From Labilibaculum filiforme (GTDB taxonomy: Bacteria; Bacteroidota; Bacteroidia; Bacteroidales; Marinifilaceae), in assembly GCF_002843315.1 (NCBI RefSeq), contig NZ_MVDD01000001.1:186001-250000 (forward strand): a stretch of DNA of 64,000 nt, written 5' to 3'. Positions 9,507 through 19,525 of this stretch are shown one piece after another. Numbering within the stretch: the first letter of the stretch is position 1; each line of letters starts with the position of its first letter. The notes beneath the pieces are model-generated. The model searched no databases, was not told the DNA's origin, and was given only the letters and a program-made list of their open reading frames with translations. Position numbers and translations under genes: made by a program.

Positions 9507-10343
9507 CTATTCTTTTTTACGAGTTCTTCTTTTTGGTTTTTCAGCTAGTTCTGCTTTTTCAGCTTCCTCTAAACTGTTATCGTAATCAACAATAAAACGA
9601 TCTACCAAAATACGTCCGCAATACTCACAAACAATAATTTTTTTACGAGAACGAATATCCATCTGACGTTGAGGTGGAATTTTATTAAAACAACCACCAC
9701 ATGCATCACGCTCAACAGTTACAACAGCAAGACCATTTCTTGCATTTGAACGAATACGAGTATAAGCTGTTAACAATCTTGGCTCTATTTTTTTTCTAAA
9801 CGATGCAGAAGAAGCAACCAATTTTTCTTCTTCGATTTGAGTTTCTGATACAATTGCATCAAGCTCCCCTTTTTTACCTTCTAAATCAGCTTTTCTTTCA
9901 CTAAAAACTTTATCAGAGTTTTCAATTACAGCTTTTTTATTAGCGATTTCGGAAGTAAATTCTCTAATTCTTTTTTCGCACAATTCAATTTCTAAATTTT
10001 GAAATTCAATTTCTTTTGAAATAGAATCAAATTCACGATTGTTACGAACATTCATTTGTTGAGCTTCGTACTTTTTAATAAGTAATCCAGCTTCTTTAAT
10101 TTCTTGTTTTTTCTTCGCAACAGTTTCAACTAAATCTTTTACCTCATTATTAAGGTTGGCAATCCTAGTATCAAGACCTGCGATTTCATCTTCCAAATCC
10201 TGAACTTCTAGTGGAAGCTCTCCTCTTAGCGTTCTAATTTGGTCTACTTCAGAATCAACACACTGCATTTCGTACATTGTGCGCAATTTATCTTCTACTG
10301 AAATATCCTTAAAATCTGAAGCCTTTGGATCTTGTGTAGTCAT
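9507..10343 (-). CDS. Coiled-coil protein with C4-type zinc ribbon
   Basis: A 278-residue protein. Residues about 35-190 form a long charged coiled coil (repeated Glu/Lys/Leu heptads). Near residues 210-250 is a C4 zinc ribbon with two CxxC pairs (ACGGCFNKIPP and VCEYCGRIL), followed by a Lys/Arg-rich tail. This is the widespread zf-RING_7/COG1579 family, suggested to bind nucleic acid but without a firm function. Only 5 nt separate it from nif3, and nif3 with this gene is a common bacterial pair, so they form an operon. No membrane segment is seen. Confidence 0.9.
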   Translation of the reverse strand: MTTQDPKASDFKDISVEDKLRTMYEMQCVDSEVDQIRTLRGELPLEVQDLEDEIAGLDTRIANLNNEVKDLVETVAKKKQEIKEAGLLIKKYEAQQMNVRNNREFDSISKEIEFQNLEIELCEKRIREFTSEIANKKAVIENSDKVFSERKADLEGKKGELDAIVSETQIEEEKLVASSASFRKKIEPRLLTAYTRIRSNARNGLAVVTVERDACGGCFNKIPPQRQMDIRSRKKIIVCEYCGRILVDRFIVDYDNSLEEAEKAELAEKPKRRTRKKE

Positions 10344-10348
10344 ATGTT

Positions 10349-11443
10349 TTACAAATAATTTATTGGATTCGAATTTATCTCTGAAATATAAACCGCAAAG
10401 TTAGGGAATTTTTTTGTAACAATCTCATAAAAAACGTCTCTTGTAAATTGTTCACTTTCATAATGTCCTATATCGGCAATTATTATTCTGCCTTCGGCAT
10501 CAAAAAACTCATGATATTTAAAATCTCCTGACACGTAAATATCTGCTTTTTGGTTAATTGCCTTGCGAAGCAGAAAGCTTCCGCTCCCCCCACATACTGC
10601 AACAGTTTTAATTTCCTTCTTACTTATTTCGGTATGCTTTACACATGCCGATCCAAATATTTCCTTTATCCTTTTTAAGAATAAAAGCGGCTCTTCGGGA
10701 ACTGAAAGTTCACCAATCATTCCTAGGCCTACCTGTTTATTTTCATTTTCGAGTTGATATATATCAAAAGCAATCTCCTCGTAAGGATGATTTTTAAGTA
10801 GTGCCTCACTAATTCTGCCTTTTAAATGTTTCGGAAATATAATTTCCAAACGAACTTCAGGTTCTAAATGTAACTTTCCTTTTTCACCTACAAAAGGATC
10901 TGTATTCTCTCCACCTCTAAAACTTCCGGTTCCTTCAACGGAATAGCTACAAGAATCGTAATTTCCAATGCTTCCAGCTCCTGCCTGGAACAAGGCATCT
11001 CTTACTTTTTGTGCAAACTTATTAGGAACATAGGTCACCAATTTAAAAAGATCTTCGCGAACCGGAGATAATATTCTCCTATTTTTAAGCCCTATTAAAT
11101 CGCAGATACGATCGCTTACACCACCTTTAACCGAATCAAGATTAGTATGAGCTGCATAAATTGCAATATTATTTTGAATGGCAAGAATTACTGTTCTCTC
11201 TACATAATTACTCCCATTAAAGCGTTTCAAACCCTTAAAAATAATAGGATGATGAGCAATAATTAAATTCACTCCTTTTTTAATTGCCTCCTCCACTACA
11301 CTTTCAACAACATCTAAACAAATAAGTACTCCGGAAACATCTGAGTTGTAAGTACCGACCAACAAACCGGAATTGTCATACGATTCCTGATAAGTTAGTG
11401 GAGCCATCTCCTCAATCGATGAAACAACATCTCTTATTTTCAA
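10349..11443 (-). CDS. Nif3-like dinuclear metal centre protein (with PII-like insert)
   Basis: A 364-residue NIF3/YbgI family protein. Metal-ligand motifs are near the N terminus (LIIAHHPIIFKGLKRF around residue 62 and AAHTNLDSVKGG around 97) and near the C terminus (SGDFKYHEFFDAEGRIIIADIGHYESE). The 110-residue middle part (LVTYVPNKFAQKVRDALF to HPYEEIAFDIY) is the inserted PII/CutA-like domain of the long Nif3 form. The family resembles GTP cyclohydrolase I type 2 but no reaction is established. It lies 19 nt after merR and 5 nt before the zinc-ribbon gene. Confidence 0.92.
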   Translation of the reverse strand: MKIRDVVSSIEEMAPLTYQESYDNSGLLVGTYNSDVSGVLICLDVVESVVEEAIKKGVNLIIAHHPIIFKGLKRFNGSNYVERTVILAIQNNIAIYAAHTNLDSVKGGVSDRICDLIGLKNRRILSPVREDLFKLVTYVPNKFAQKVRDALFQAGAGSIGNYDSCSYSVEGTGSFRGGENTDPFVGEKGKLHLEPEVRLEIIFPKHLKGRISEALLKNHPYEEIAFDIYQLENENKQVGLGMIGELSVPEEPLLFLKRIKEIFGSACVKHTEISKKEIKTVAVCGGSGSFLLRKAINQKADIYVSGDFKYHEFFDAEGRIIIADIGHYESEQFTRDVFYEIVTKKFPNFAVYISEINSNPINYL

Positions 11444-11462
11444 TTTTACTAAAATTTAATGA

Positions 11463-11798
11463 TTACAACTCCTCTTTAATCTCAAGAAGCAGCTCTTTGA
11501 TTTCCTGTAAACGAGTAACAACCGCAAAATTATTTTCTGTATCTTCTTTATTTTCTTTTAGTTTTAACTGGGCTCCTTTTAGAGTCATTCCCCTTTCTTT
11601 TACTAAATGAAATATTAGGTGAAAATTTTCAATATCTGCTTGTGTGAAAAATCGATTTCCCTTCTTATTCTTTTTTGGTTTTATGATATCAAATTCCTTT
11701 TCCCAAAATCGAATCAAAGATGTATTTACCTGAAACATATCAGCTACTTCACCAATGGCGTAATATAGTTTTTCGATTTTTTTTTCTCTGTAAGGCAC
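11463..11798 (-). CDS. MerR-family transcriptional regulator
   Basis: A 111-residue regulator with an N-terminal winged helix-turn-helix: YYAIGEVADMFQVNTSLIRFWEKEF around residues 11-35, then GNRFFTQADIENF. The remaining 40 residues form a short dimerisation helix. There is no effector-binding domain and no metal-binding Cys. This compact type is conserved in Bacteroidota upstream of nif3, and the 19-nt spacing suggests the same operon here. Targets cannot be told from the sequence. Confidence 0.88.
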   Translation of the reverse strand: MPYREKKIEKLYYAIGEVADMFQVNTSLIRFWEKEFDIIKPKKNKKGNRFFTQADIENFHLIFHLVKERGMTLKGAQLKLKENKEDTENNFAVVTRLQEIKELLLEIKEEL

Positions 11799-11887
11799 TA
11801 TTGTTACGATTTAAATTTCACAAACCAAATAAATTGTTTAGAAATGAACCGATTAGAACAATTTATCATCTAAAGTAACAAATAAAA

Positions 11888-11914
11888 TGGCACGAAATAA
11901 GATTTTTCGTGCCA
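11888..11914 (-). terminator. Terminator downstream of the M23 peptidase
   Basis: A perfect 10-bp stem TGGCACGAAA / TTTCGTGCCA with a 7-nt loop lies 35 nt past the peptidase stop on the minus strand. It is followed by an ATTTTATTT tail. Confidence 0.7.
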
Positions 11915-11948
11915 CTTTTTTATGTTTTCCGATTTTCCTTCGATAGAA

Positions 11949-12917
11949 CTAATCCATTGTTTGACCAGTGTTAGCAGCGTAAGCAACCATACTGTCATAT
12001 TCGTCGGCTGTTAAATCGTTAAAAAAGTAATTAATCGGGTCTATTGTTCTATTATTTTTCCTCACTTCGTAATGAATATGAGGCCCTGTTGATGAGCCCG
12101 TATTTCCAAGAAATGCAATAACTTCTCCTCGCCTTACACTCTGTCCTGCTTTTACATTATATCCATCGAGATGAGCATAGACAGTTTTGTATCCAAACCC
12201 ATGATCAATCACAACTTTTTTACCGTACCCTCTTTCTAGATTCACATAACTAACTACACCATCGCCAGTTGCGTATATAGGAGTACCAATGGTTCCATTA
12301 AAATCCATTCCGTCGTGAAATTTACGGGTTTTATAAATCGGATGCATTCTCCAACCGTAACCCGATGAAATTCTTCCAAAATCTTTTATTGCAATAGGCA
12401 TTATAGCAGGAATTGACGCAAGCATTTTAAACTTGTTCTTTACCATTTCCTCAACACTATCGTATGATTTGGTTTGAACATACATTGACTTAGCAATACG
12501 GTCAATTTTTTTACTGGTTGAAATAACCAATTCTGAATTTTCCAGATTCTCTAAATTACTATATCGGTTCACACCACCGTAACCAGCTTTTCGAATATTG
12601 GAATGAATTGGTTCCGCCTCAAAAATAACGCGATAAATATTATCGTCGCGTTGTTCGAGATCCGTTAAAACGCTCTGTAACTTCGTTAATTCTGTATTAA
12701 GACGAGTATATTGAGCCACTAACTGCTGATTTTCACGAATGAGAGATCTTTCCTTTGGGGATCCAAAAAAATAGAACAATACTACCACCATAACAATAGC
12801 AAGTACTGAACTTGAAGCCATGTGCTTAAGAACGTTAATTATTTTCGTCTTAAAATTAGCCTCTACTTTTTCGTAACTAATAGACTCTGGGTTAAACCGA
12901 TACTTAGTCTTCGCCAT
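11949..12917 (-). CDS. M23-family peptidoglycan endopeptidase, membrane anchored
   Basis: A 322-residue protein with a short cytoplasmic N terminus, one membrane segment (about residues 34-52, SSSVLAIVMVVVLFYFF), a coiled-coil stretch (about 57-95), and a C-terminal LytM/M23 domain. Zinc ligands are present: HDGMDF (about residues 201-205) and the HxH of GPHIHYEV (about 280). This suggests an active D,D-endopeptidase acting on peptidoglycan cross-links, unlike the inactive EnvC/NlpD activators. It is divergent from alaS and has its own terminator. Confidence 0.93.
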   Translation of the reverse strand: MAKTKYRFNPESISYEKVEANFKTKIINVLKHMASSSVLAIVMVVVLFYFFGSPKERSLIRENQQLVAQYTRLNTELTKLQSVLTDLEQRDDNIYRVIFEAEPIHSNIRKAGYGGVNRYSNLENLENSELVISTSKKIDRIAKSMYVQTKSYDSVEEMVKNKFKMLASIPAIMPIAIKDFGRISSGYGWRMHPIYKTRKFHDGMDFNGTIGTPIYATGDGVVSYVNLERGYGKKVVIDHGFGYKTVYAHLDGYNVKAGQSVRRGEVIAFLGNTGSSTGPHIHYEVRKNNRTIDPINYFFNDLTADEYDSMVAYAANTGQTMD

Positions 12918-12995
12918 GTAATATTTTTAGATTGAATTTACTGAAAAAAGACTAAACTTTTTTCCTCCACAGCTAACAAAATTAAGGAAATAATC

Positions 12996-13003
12996 TAACT
13001 TTG
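12996..13003 (+). promoter_or_regulatory. Candidate alaS promoter element TAACTTTG
   Basis: An exact TAnnTTTG match lies 44 bp before the alaS ATG, in the divergent spacer with the peptidase. No clear -33 TTTG is visible. Confidence 0.4.
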
Positions 13004-13047
13004 CAAGCTAAGCATACAAATCTCAGTGAAACAAAACATAATTACAG

Positions 13048-15681
13048 ATGAATTCTAACGAAATCAGACAGGCATTTTTGGATTTCTTTGCCTCCAAACA
13101 ACATAAAACTGTTTCTTCGGCACCAATGGTTATTAAAGATGATCCAACTTTAATGTTTACCAATGCGGGAATGAATCAATTTAAAGATATTTTTCTTGGG
13201 AACTCACCAATAAAATACAAACGAATTGCCAACTCTCAAAAATGCTTACGTGTTTCGGGAAAACATAACGATTTAGAAGAAGTAGGTCACGACACCTACC
13301 ATCATACTATGTTTGAAATGTTAGGCAACTGGTCTTTTGGTGATTATTTTAAAGAAGATGCAATTAATTGGGCTTGGGAACTTCTTACTGAAGTTTATAA
13401 ACTACCAAAAGAAAGATTATATGCTTCTGTTTTTGAAGGTAGCGATGAAGATAAATTAGGTCGAGATGATAAAGCTGCAGCATTGTGGGAAAAATTTCTT
13501 CCTTTGGAACAAATCATCAATGGAAACAAAAAGGATAATTTCTGGGAAATGGGTGATACCGGTCCATGTGGTCCTTGTTCCGAAATTCATGTTGATTTAC
13601 GTAGCGAAGAAGAACGAAAACTAGTTGCAGGTCGTGATTTAGTAAATAATGACCATCCGCAGGTAATTGAAATTTGGAATTTGGTATTCATGCAATACAA
13701 TCGCAAGGCAGATGGTTCTTTAGAAGCTTTGCCTCATCAGCATGTTGATACAGGAATGGGTTTTGAGCGTTTGTGTATGGCCATGCAAGGCAAAACTTCC
13801 AACTACGATACCGATGTATTCCAACCAATTATTCAGGCTATCGCAAAAATGAGTGCGAAAGAGTATGGGAAAAATGCGGAAGTTGATATTGCTCTTCGAG
13901 TAATTGCCGACCACATTAGAACCATTGCTTTTGCAATTACTGATGGACAATTGCCTTCCAATAATAAAGCAGGATATGTTATTCGCAGAATTTTAAGAAG
14001 AGCTGTTCGCTATGGTTACACTTTTCTGGGATTCAAGGAACCATTTATGTACCGTTTAGTTCAAGTACTTATTGAAGTGATGGGAAATCATTTCCCTGAA
14101 TTGGTAAAACAACAAGAGTTAATCGAGAAAGTGGTTATGGAAGAGGAAAACTCATTCCTTAGAACTCTTGAGAATGGAATTCGCCTTTTGGATCAAATTA
14201 TAGACAAAACAAAGTCGGAAGATTATAAAGTTGTTTCGGGTAAGGTAGCTTTTGAATTGTATGACACTTATGGTTTTCCTTTGGATTTAACGGAATTAAT
14301 TTTGAAAGAAAATAATTTGGTGATTAATCGCAGAGAGTTTAACGAAGAAATGGAAGCTCAAAAGAATCGCTCCCGTTCGGCAACAGCTGTTGAAACAGGC
14401 GATTGGGTAGAAATATTGAAAGATGATGTAGAAGAGTTTATTGGTTACGATTACCTTTCTGCAGATGTAAGAATTACCCGTTACCGCAAAATTTCTTCGA
14501 AAGATAAAGATTTGTTCCAATTGGTTTTCAACATCACTCCTTTTTATGGTGAAAGTGGCGGTCAAATTGGAGATACTGGTTACCTTGAAGCAAACGGAGA
14601 AAAAATCTCTATTGTCGACACCAAAAAAGAAAATGGATTAATCGTGCATTTCACAAAAGAATTGCCAAAAGATCCAACCGTTGTTTTTAAAGCCAAAGTT
14701 AACGAGAGTAAACGTACTTTAATTGCAAATAACCACACAGCAACTCACCTAATGCACCACGCGCTTCGTTCTATTTTAGGCGAGCATGTAGAGCAAAAGG
14801 GATCTCTTGTTACTGCTGATCATTTGCGTTTCGATTTTTCTCATTTTCAGAAACTAAGCGAAGAAGAAATTGCCAAAGTAGAAGAAATCGTGAATCAAAA
14901 AATTCGCGAGAATGCTTCCATCGAAATAAAAAACAATATTCCCATGGCTGAAGCAGTAGATCTTGGTGCTATGGCATTGTTTGGGGAAAAATACGGTGAT
15001 TTGGTACGTGTTATTAAATTTAATGATTCCGTTGAACTATGCGGAGGAACCCATGTTCAGGCAACTGGTCAAATTGGATATTTCAAAATTACATCGGAGA
15101 GTGCAATTGCTGCCGGAGTAAGAAGAATTGAAGCAATTACTGCTGTAAGAGCTGAACAATTTATAACCGATAAGCTAAACACCTTAAAGGATATTGAACG
15201 CATCTTTAAATCGAATCAAAATCTGATTAAAAACATTACTGATTTAATGAATGAAAATTCAGATTTAAAGAAAGATTTGGATGGCTTTATGAAAGATCGC
15301 CTGAAAGTGATTAAGAATAATTTGAAAGGAAATATCTCGATAACGAAAGATATTAACATTATTGCAGAACCTATTTCCACGGCTAGCGCAGGCGATATTA
15401 AAGATATTGCATTCCAACTAAAAGGTGAATTGGAAAACCTGGTATTTATTTCGGGTGCCGATTTAGATGGAAAAGCAAATATTACTATCATGTTCTCCGA
15501 TAATCTGGTTAAAGAATACGATTTGAATGCCGGAGCCATTATTCGTGAAGCTGCCAAAGAGATTCAAGGTGGCGGAGGTGGTCAGCCATTCTTTGCATCG
15601 GCTGGTGGTAAAGATTCCAAAGGATTGGAAAAAGCAATTGAAGTAGCCAAGAAAATGGTTCTTCATAAAATTGAAGGATAA
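13048..15681 (+). CDS. alaS: Alanine--tRNA ligase
   Basis: An 877-residue class II aminoacyl-tRNA synthetase, full length for the family. The catalytic domain opens with [16 protein letters not shown] and contains [34 protein letters not shown] and [11 protein letters not shown]. The editing domain carries the zinc motif [12 protein letters not shown] (HxxxH) and CGGTHV. The C-terminal DHHA1 region ends in [14 protein letters not shown]. The start gives the typical N terminus without extension. It is a single-gene unit with a bidirectional terminator shared with ccsA. Confidence 0.98.
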   Translation: MNSNEIRQAFLDFFASKQHKTVSSAPMVIKDDPTLMFTNAGMNQFKDIFLGNSPIKYKRIANSQKCLRVSGKHNDLEEVGHDTYHHTMFEMLGNWSFGDYFKEDAINWAWELLTEVYKLPKERLYASVFEGSDEDKLGRDDKAAALWEKFLPLEQIINGNKKDNFWEMGDTGPCGPCSEIHVDLRSEEERKLVAGRDLVNNDHPQVIEIWNLVFMQYNRKADGSLEALPHQHVDTGMGFERLCMAMQGKTSNYDTDVFQPIIQAIAKMSAKEYGKNAEVDIALRVIADHIRTIAFAITDGQLPSNNKAGYVIRRILRRAVRYGYTFLGFKEPFMYRLVQVLIEVMGNHFPELVKQQELIEKVVMEEENSFLRTLENGIRLLDQIIDKTKSEDYKVVSGKVAFELYDTYGFPLDLTELILKENNLVINRREFNEEMEAQKNRSRSATAVETGDWVEILKDDVEEFIGYDYLSADVRITRYRKISSKDKDLFQLVFNITPFYGESGGQIGDTGYLEANGEKISIVDTKKENGLIVHFTKELPKDPTVVFKAKVNESKRTLIANNHTATHLMHHALRSILGEHVEQKGSLVTADHLRFDFSHFQKLSEEEIAKVEEIVNQKIRENASIEIKNNIPMAEAVDLGAMALFGEKYGDLVRVIKFNDSVELCGGTHVQATGQIGYFKITSESAIAAGVRRIEAITAVRAEQFITDKLNTLKDIERIFKSNQNLIKNITDLMNENSDLKKDLDGFMKDRLKVIKNNLKGNISITKDINIIAEPISTASAGDIKDIAFQLKGELENLVFISGADLDGKANITIMFSDNLVKEYDLNAGAIIREAAKEIQGGGGGQPFFASAGGKDSKGLEKAIEVAKKMVLHKIEG

Positions 15682-15713
15682 TCTATTAGTTACAAGCTTT
15701 TAGCTACAAGCAT

Positions 15714-15752
15714 AAAAAAACGCCGTTTCGAACTGAAACGGCGTTTTTTTTT
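15714..15752. terminator. Bidirectional terminator alaS / ccsA
   Basis: A GC-rich 9-bp stem CGCCGTTTC / GAAACGGCG with a 5-nt loop is flanked by seven A residues on the left and nine T residues on the right. It therefore works as a rho-independent terminator for both convergent transcripts. Confidence 0.9.
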
Positions 15753-15763
15753 ATCTTATATTT

Positions 15764-16549
15764 TTAAGGTTGCTGACTGTAGGTATGCACACTAAACTGT
15801 GCTGAAGGCAGATAGTTTACTCCAAACCAACAAATTAGTAGAATTACAAAAGCGAGAGCCAATATCCATAAGGATGATTTAAATTTTGCTGGCATATGGA
15901 AACGACGGTGAATGTAGACCAAATAACCCAACCAAGTGATAAATGCCCAAGTTTCTTTTGGATCCCATGTCCAATAATGCCCCCAAGCTTCTTTTGCCCA
16001 CAAAGCTCCAAAAAGTAGGCCTAAGGTTAGAAAAGCAAATCCCAAATACACCAAATTATCGGCCATGAGCATGACTTTAGGCTGCAAGTCGCTTTTATAT
16101 TCCTGATACAAACCACGAACTGCAACCAAAGAGGAGGCCGCTAAGAATGCATAGGCAAAAATATAAACTACTACATGAGGCACAAACCAAGGACTTTGCA
16201 AGGCTGGCATTAAGGTTTTAGAAAAGTTCTCGGGATGTAAATAGTTAATAAACAGAAAGAGTAAAGATAAACCCAGACTGTAATACAACATCCAATTGTA
16301 ACGCCATCGCCAATAGGTTAAAAAACCAATTATTGGCAAAAAAAAGGCATACCACAAACGCGTTTCCCCCAATGTTCGTAATGGCGGACGCTCTAGACTA
16401 AACCATAAATAGGCTATAAAAATGGCAATACTCGCAATTCCTGCAAGCACCAATATATTTCTAATTAATACCCTCTTGGGCAAAAAAACAGCCAGTACCC
16501 AAGTACCTGTGCTGATTCCTGCTGCCAATAAAAAATGGCTCCATATCAT
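15764..16549 (-). CDS. ccsA: Cytochrome c biogenesis protein CcsA/ResC (heme handling)
   Basis: A 261-residue integral membrane protein with about eight hydrophobic segments. It has the heme-binding tryptophan-rich WWD motif WAKEAWGHYWTWDPKETW (about residues 184-201). Together with Ccs1/ResB it forms a system II cytochrome c synthetase that moves heme to the periplasmic face and attaches it to CxxCH motifs. It follows ccs1 by 43 bp and lies downstream of nrfA on the same strand, so it is probably dedicated to maturing the multiheme cytochromes encoded upstream. Confidence 0.92.
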   Translation of the reverse strand: MIWSHFLLAAGISTGTWVLAVFLPKRVLIRNILVLAGIASIAIFIAYLWFSLERPPLRTLGETRLWYAFFLPIIGFLTYWRWRYNWMLYYSLGLSLLFLFINYLHPENFSKTLMPALQSPWFVPHVVVYIFAYAFLAASSLVAVRGLYQEYKSDLQPKVMLMADNLVYLGFAFLTLGLLFGALWAKEAWGHYWTWDPKETWAFITWLGYLVYIHRRFHMPAKFKSSLWILALAFVILLICWFGVNYLPSAQFSVHTYSQQP

Positions 16550-16592
16550 TATTCGAAACTTTAAATGCTACAATTATTACCAACACTAAGCT

Positions 16593-17861
16593 TTAATCTG
16601 AAACAACATTAATTGTTTCTTCATTTTTCACTTTATTTCCTCGCCAAAACATGTAGACAGCACCTATCATCATCATAAACACACCAATATAAACGTATAC
16701 TTGCCATGGATCTTTTACCATCTCTACAATACTCTTGCTAGAGTAAATCCCCATTTTTTCATCGTAACTTAACTGATAGATTTTCCATCCGTTCACAGTA
16801 AACGATTTGTTTACTTCGAGCGTTTGCTCCTGTTTTCGGCCATCGGGAGTAAAAATGCTTACTTCGGATGAAAATCTTTTAGGTTCTGGCACAGTCATCA
16901 GTAAGGAAAATCGATCATCAATTTTTAAAGATTCGTGAGGACGATTAAAACTACCACAGCTAATCCAACCAGTGATTGTATCTTTTGCCGGAGTTACCAG
17001 CTTCACCTTTGCTGCAGGAGCCGCTCCTAAATCGACAATTGGGTAGTACCTGTCTCCTGCCCTACCAGAGGTTACATAAAACTCCTCCAACTCAATTTTC
17101 CAATCGTGAAGCTTACATCTTAAACCATCTTCAATCATAATTAGGGAAGGTTTGCTGGCTTCATAAAGTGTTCCCGTTGTATTATCCACCACAGCCAATT
17201 TTGGACGAAACTCTTCAATTTTAAAATCGTTTAATTTAATTGCTAATGGCAATTCAAAATAATTTCCTTTCGCATCGTAAGCTCTTCCTTCAATTCTATT
17301 CTCAATTAAATCCATGCGAAGGCGTTGCAAATCGCCAGATCCAATACCTGCTGCAAATACAGTAATCCACAAACCTAGGTGGCTACAAATAAATCCCCAA
17401 TTGCTCCATTTTAGCGGAAACAACCTTCGAATAACCACCATTGCCAGAATAAAAAGCAAATAAAAATTGATGAGTAAAAAAGGAATAGAGCTGGTGATTC
17501 TATTTAAGCCAAAGTTGTTAACAAATCCCTTTTCTTGCATAGGTACTTGAGATGTTACTCCCATTATAACAACCAAGACACTTAAGGCAACAATTGCACC
17601 TATAGATGCCGGTATTCCGGAAAGAAACTTAAATGTTGCTGTATTTCGGATAAAAAAATAGACCAGAACGATCTGCAATATGTAAATACCTCCAAAAATT
17701 AAATTATAAGGAAATACAATTGCTCCAAAAGAACTAGTACCACTTGTATACTCAAGGGCAAATCCGATAAAAAGGAAACCAAAGCTTAATAAAAAACTCT
17801 CGGAATATCCCCAAGGCGATTGCCATAAGGCTTTTGTGTTTTTATTCATATCTACTATCAA
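16593..17861 (-). CDS. Cytochrome c biogenesis protein Ccs1/ResB
   Basis: A 422-residue membrane protein with four N-terminal hydrophobic segments (to about residue 180), a periplasmic domain (about 180-380) and a last membrane segment near residue 395 (VYVYIGVFMMMIGAVYMFW). The NGWKIYQLSYDEK segment before the last helix is typical of ResB. It works with the CcsA encoded next to it. A terminator-like hairpin sits between nrfA and this gene, so it may have its own promoter or be reached by read-through. Confidence 0.88.
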   Translation of the reverse strand: MIVDMNKNTKALWQSPWGYSESFLLSFGFLFIGFALEYTSGTSSFGAIVFPYNLIFGGIYILQIVLVYFFIRNTATFKFLSGIPASIGAIVALSVLVVIMGVTSQVPMQEKGFVNNFGLNRITSSIPFLLINFYLLFILAMVVIRRLFPLKWSNWGFICSHLGLWITVFAAGIGSGDLQRLRMDLIENRIEGRAYDAKGNYFELPLAIKLNDFKIEEFRPKLAVVDNTTGTLYEASKPSLIMIEDGLRCKLHDWKIELEEFYVTSGRAGDRYYPIVDLGAAPAAKVKLVTPAKDTITGWISCGSFNRPHESLKIDDRFSLLMTVPEPKRFSSEVSIFTPDGRKQEQTLEVNKSFTVNGWKIYQLSYDEKMGIYSSKSIVEMVKDPWQVYVYIGVFMMMIGAVYMFWRGNKVKNEETINVVSD

Positions 17862-17933
17862 CCAATTAGATAAAAGTTTTAGACGCTTGAAAAAATAACT
17901 TTTATAAAGGCTATTAATCCTCTAAATATAAAA

Positions 17934-17962
17934 AATATGCCACCCTTATGGAGCGGCATATT
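17934..17962 (-). terminator. Terminator downstream of nrfA
   Basis: An 8-bp stem AATATGCC / GGCATATT lies 33 nt past the nrfA stop and is followed on the minus strand by a T-rich tail. It should partly separate nrfHA from ccs1-ccsA. Confidence 0.75.
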
Positions 17963-17994
17963 CATTTAATCATCCATTTAGAATGAAATGTTTA

Positions 17995-19506
17995 CTACAT
18001 TTTCACCTGATAAGTACTTTCGCGTTCTTTCGCTTTTTTCTCCCACTGAGGAACAAGATTTTTCTTAAATTCAGCTTTCTCCTGATTTAATTTATCAATA
18101 TCAAGACCAATAAATTTCTGAGCTTTAGCTTTCGTAGCGATATCCGGATAAGCAACTTCTTCGTTAAAACCATATTTCGCAAAAATTCTTGCTAAAGAAA
18201 TTCTCGCCTCCTGAGCACTAACAATACCCGTAGAAATTACACGACCAATTTCTGTTGGAGCGTGGAAAGATCCACCGTGAGAAGCCGCAGCATAATCCCA
18301 ACGCCATTGTCCGTGACGAATGCCCATTAATACAGATTTCATTTCAGCTTCGGTAGCACCTAATTCCCAAGCTTTTGCAGCTTCAACATGTGCACGAACC
18401 AATAATTCTTCCAATTTATCGCGATTTTCAATAATCTGATCCTGACGAGTATATACGTTTTGAATCAATTTATCGGTCTCCTCACGGTGACAAACCTGAC
18501 AAGAGTTAGATACATTATTCAAAGGAGACTGAATATGGTGATCCGTAAATTTTTGTCCACCTTCCGATTTGTATGGCATATGGCAATCGGCACAAGAAAC
18601 ACCACGATCGGCATGAATTCCTTTCATGTACACTTCATATCCTGGATGTTGAGCTTTCAACATTGGAGCCTTACTCAATTGATGAGTCCAATCACTAAAC
18701 TCAATTTCATCATAGTACTCTTCCATAGCCTCAACACTCATTCCTTTATCCCAAGGTAAAGTAAGGTAATTAGCTCCTTCAACGCGCTTCTTATCAAAGT
18801 AATACTCCACATGACACTGAGCACATACTAATGAACGCATCTCCTGGTGAGTTGCTTTACTAATATCTTTTCCCTGACGCTCGAAAGCTTCAATCAAAGT
18901 AGGACGGGAAATTCTTAAGTTCATGGTTTCGGCATCGTGACAATCGGCACATCCAATAGGATTTACAATTTCGTGTCCTTTTCCTGCCCATTTCCCTTTG
19001 TAAAACTCTGCAACCCCAATTTCATTCATCAAACGAGGTACATCAGGACCTTTACAAGTCCAACAAGTTGCTGGCATTGGGCCATCATTTTCATCTGTTG
19101 GTCCGCCGGTACGTAAAATATTTGTTACATCCTCGATGGCATAGTAGTGACCACGCCCTTGATTGTACTCTTTTGAAAAGTCGTAACCAGCCCAAAGTAC
19201 AACTAATCTTGGATCCACCTCCAACATATCGATCATTGCACTACCATTGTATTTACTACGGAATGAAGTGTCGGATGTCTCGTAATAAGTTTCAAATTCT
19301 CTTGGGAAATTCTCCCCCCAAACTTCGTTACGTGGCTCCCACTGATCGTGCTTAACTTGTGGAGTATATGCAAAAACAGATTCTGCTCTACGTTCCATTA
19401 TTGATGAAGCTAACAATCCAAGTAGGAATACAACCACCAAGGTTATCAGGAAGATAGCCCATCCCAACATTGGTTTTTTGCCTACAGATTCTTGTATTGG
19501 TTTCAT
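17995..19506 (-). CDS. nrfA: Cytochrome c nitrite reductase NrfA (pentaheme, ammonia-forming)
   Basis: NrfA reduces nitrite to ammonium with six electrons in the periplasm. The 503-residue protein has an uncleaved or cleavable N-terminal membrane helix (residues 14-36) and five heme sites: the catalytic CWTCK (148-152, lysine-ligated heme 1), CADCH (186-190), CAQCH (228-232), CADCH (305-309) and CQVCH (336-340). The CxxCK site marks true NrfA and needs a suitable heme lyase. Downstream HGGSFHAP supplies the distal His region. nrfH lies 19 bp upstream, and cytochrome c assembly genes flank the pair on both sides. Confidence 0.97.
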   Translation of the reverse strand: MKPIQESVGKKPMLGWAIFLITLVVVFLLGLLASSIMERRAESVFAYTPQVKHDQWEPRNEVWGENFPREFETYYETSDTSFRSKYNGSAMIDMLEVDPRLVVLWAGYDFSKEYNQGRGHYYAIEDVTNILRTGGPTDENDGPMPATCWTCKGPDVPRLMNEIGVAEFYKGKWAGKGHEIVNPIGCADCHDAETMNLRISRPTLIEAFERQGKDISKATHQEMRSLVCAQCHVEYYFDKKRVEGANYLTLPWDKGMSVEAMEEYYDEIEFSDWTHQLSKAPMLKAQHPGYEVYMKGIHADRGVSCADCHMPYKSEGGQKFTDHHIQSPLNNVSNSCQVCHREETDKLIQNVYTRQDQIIENRDKLEELLVRAHVEAAKAWELGATEAEMKSVLMGIRHGQWRWDYAAASHGGSFHAPTEIGRVISTGIVSAQEARISLARIFAKYGFNEEVAYPDIATKAKAQKFIGLDIDKLNQEKAEFKKNLVPQWEKKAKERESTYQVKM

Positions 19507-19525
19507 ATGCTTTTGTATTTAGGTT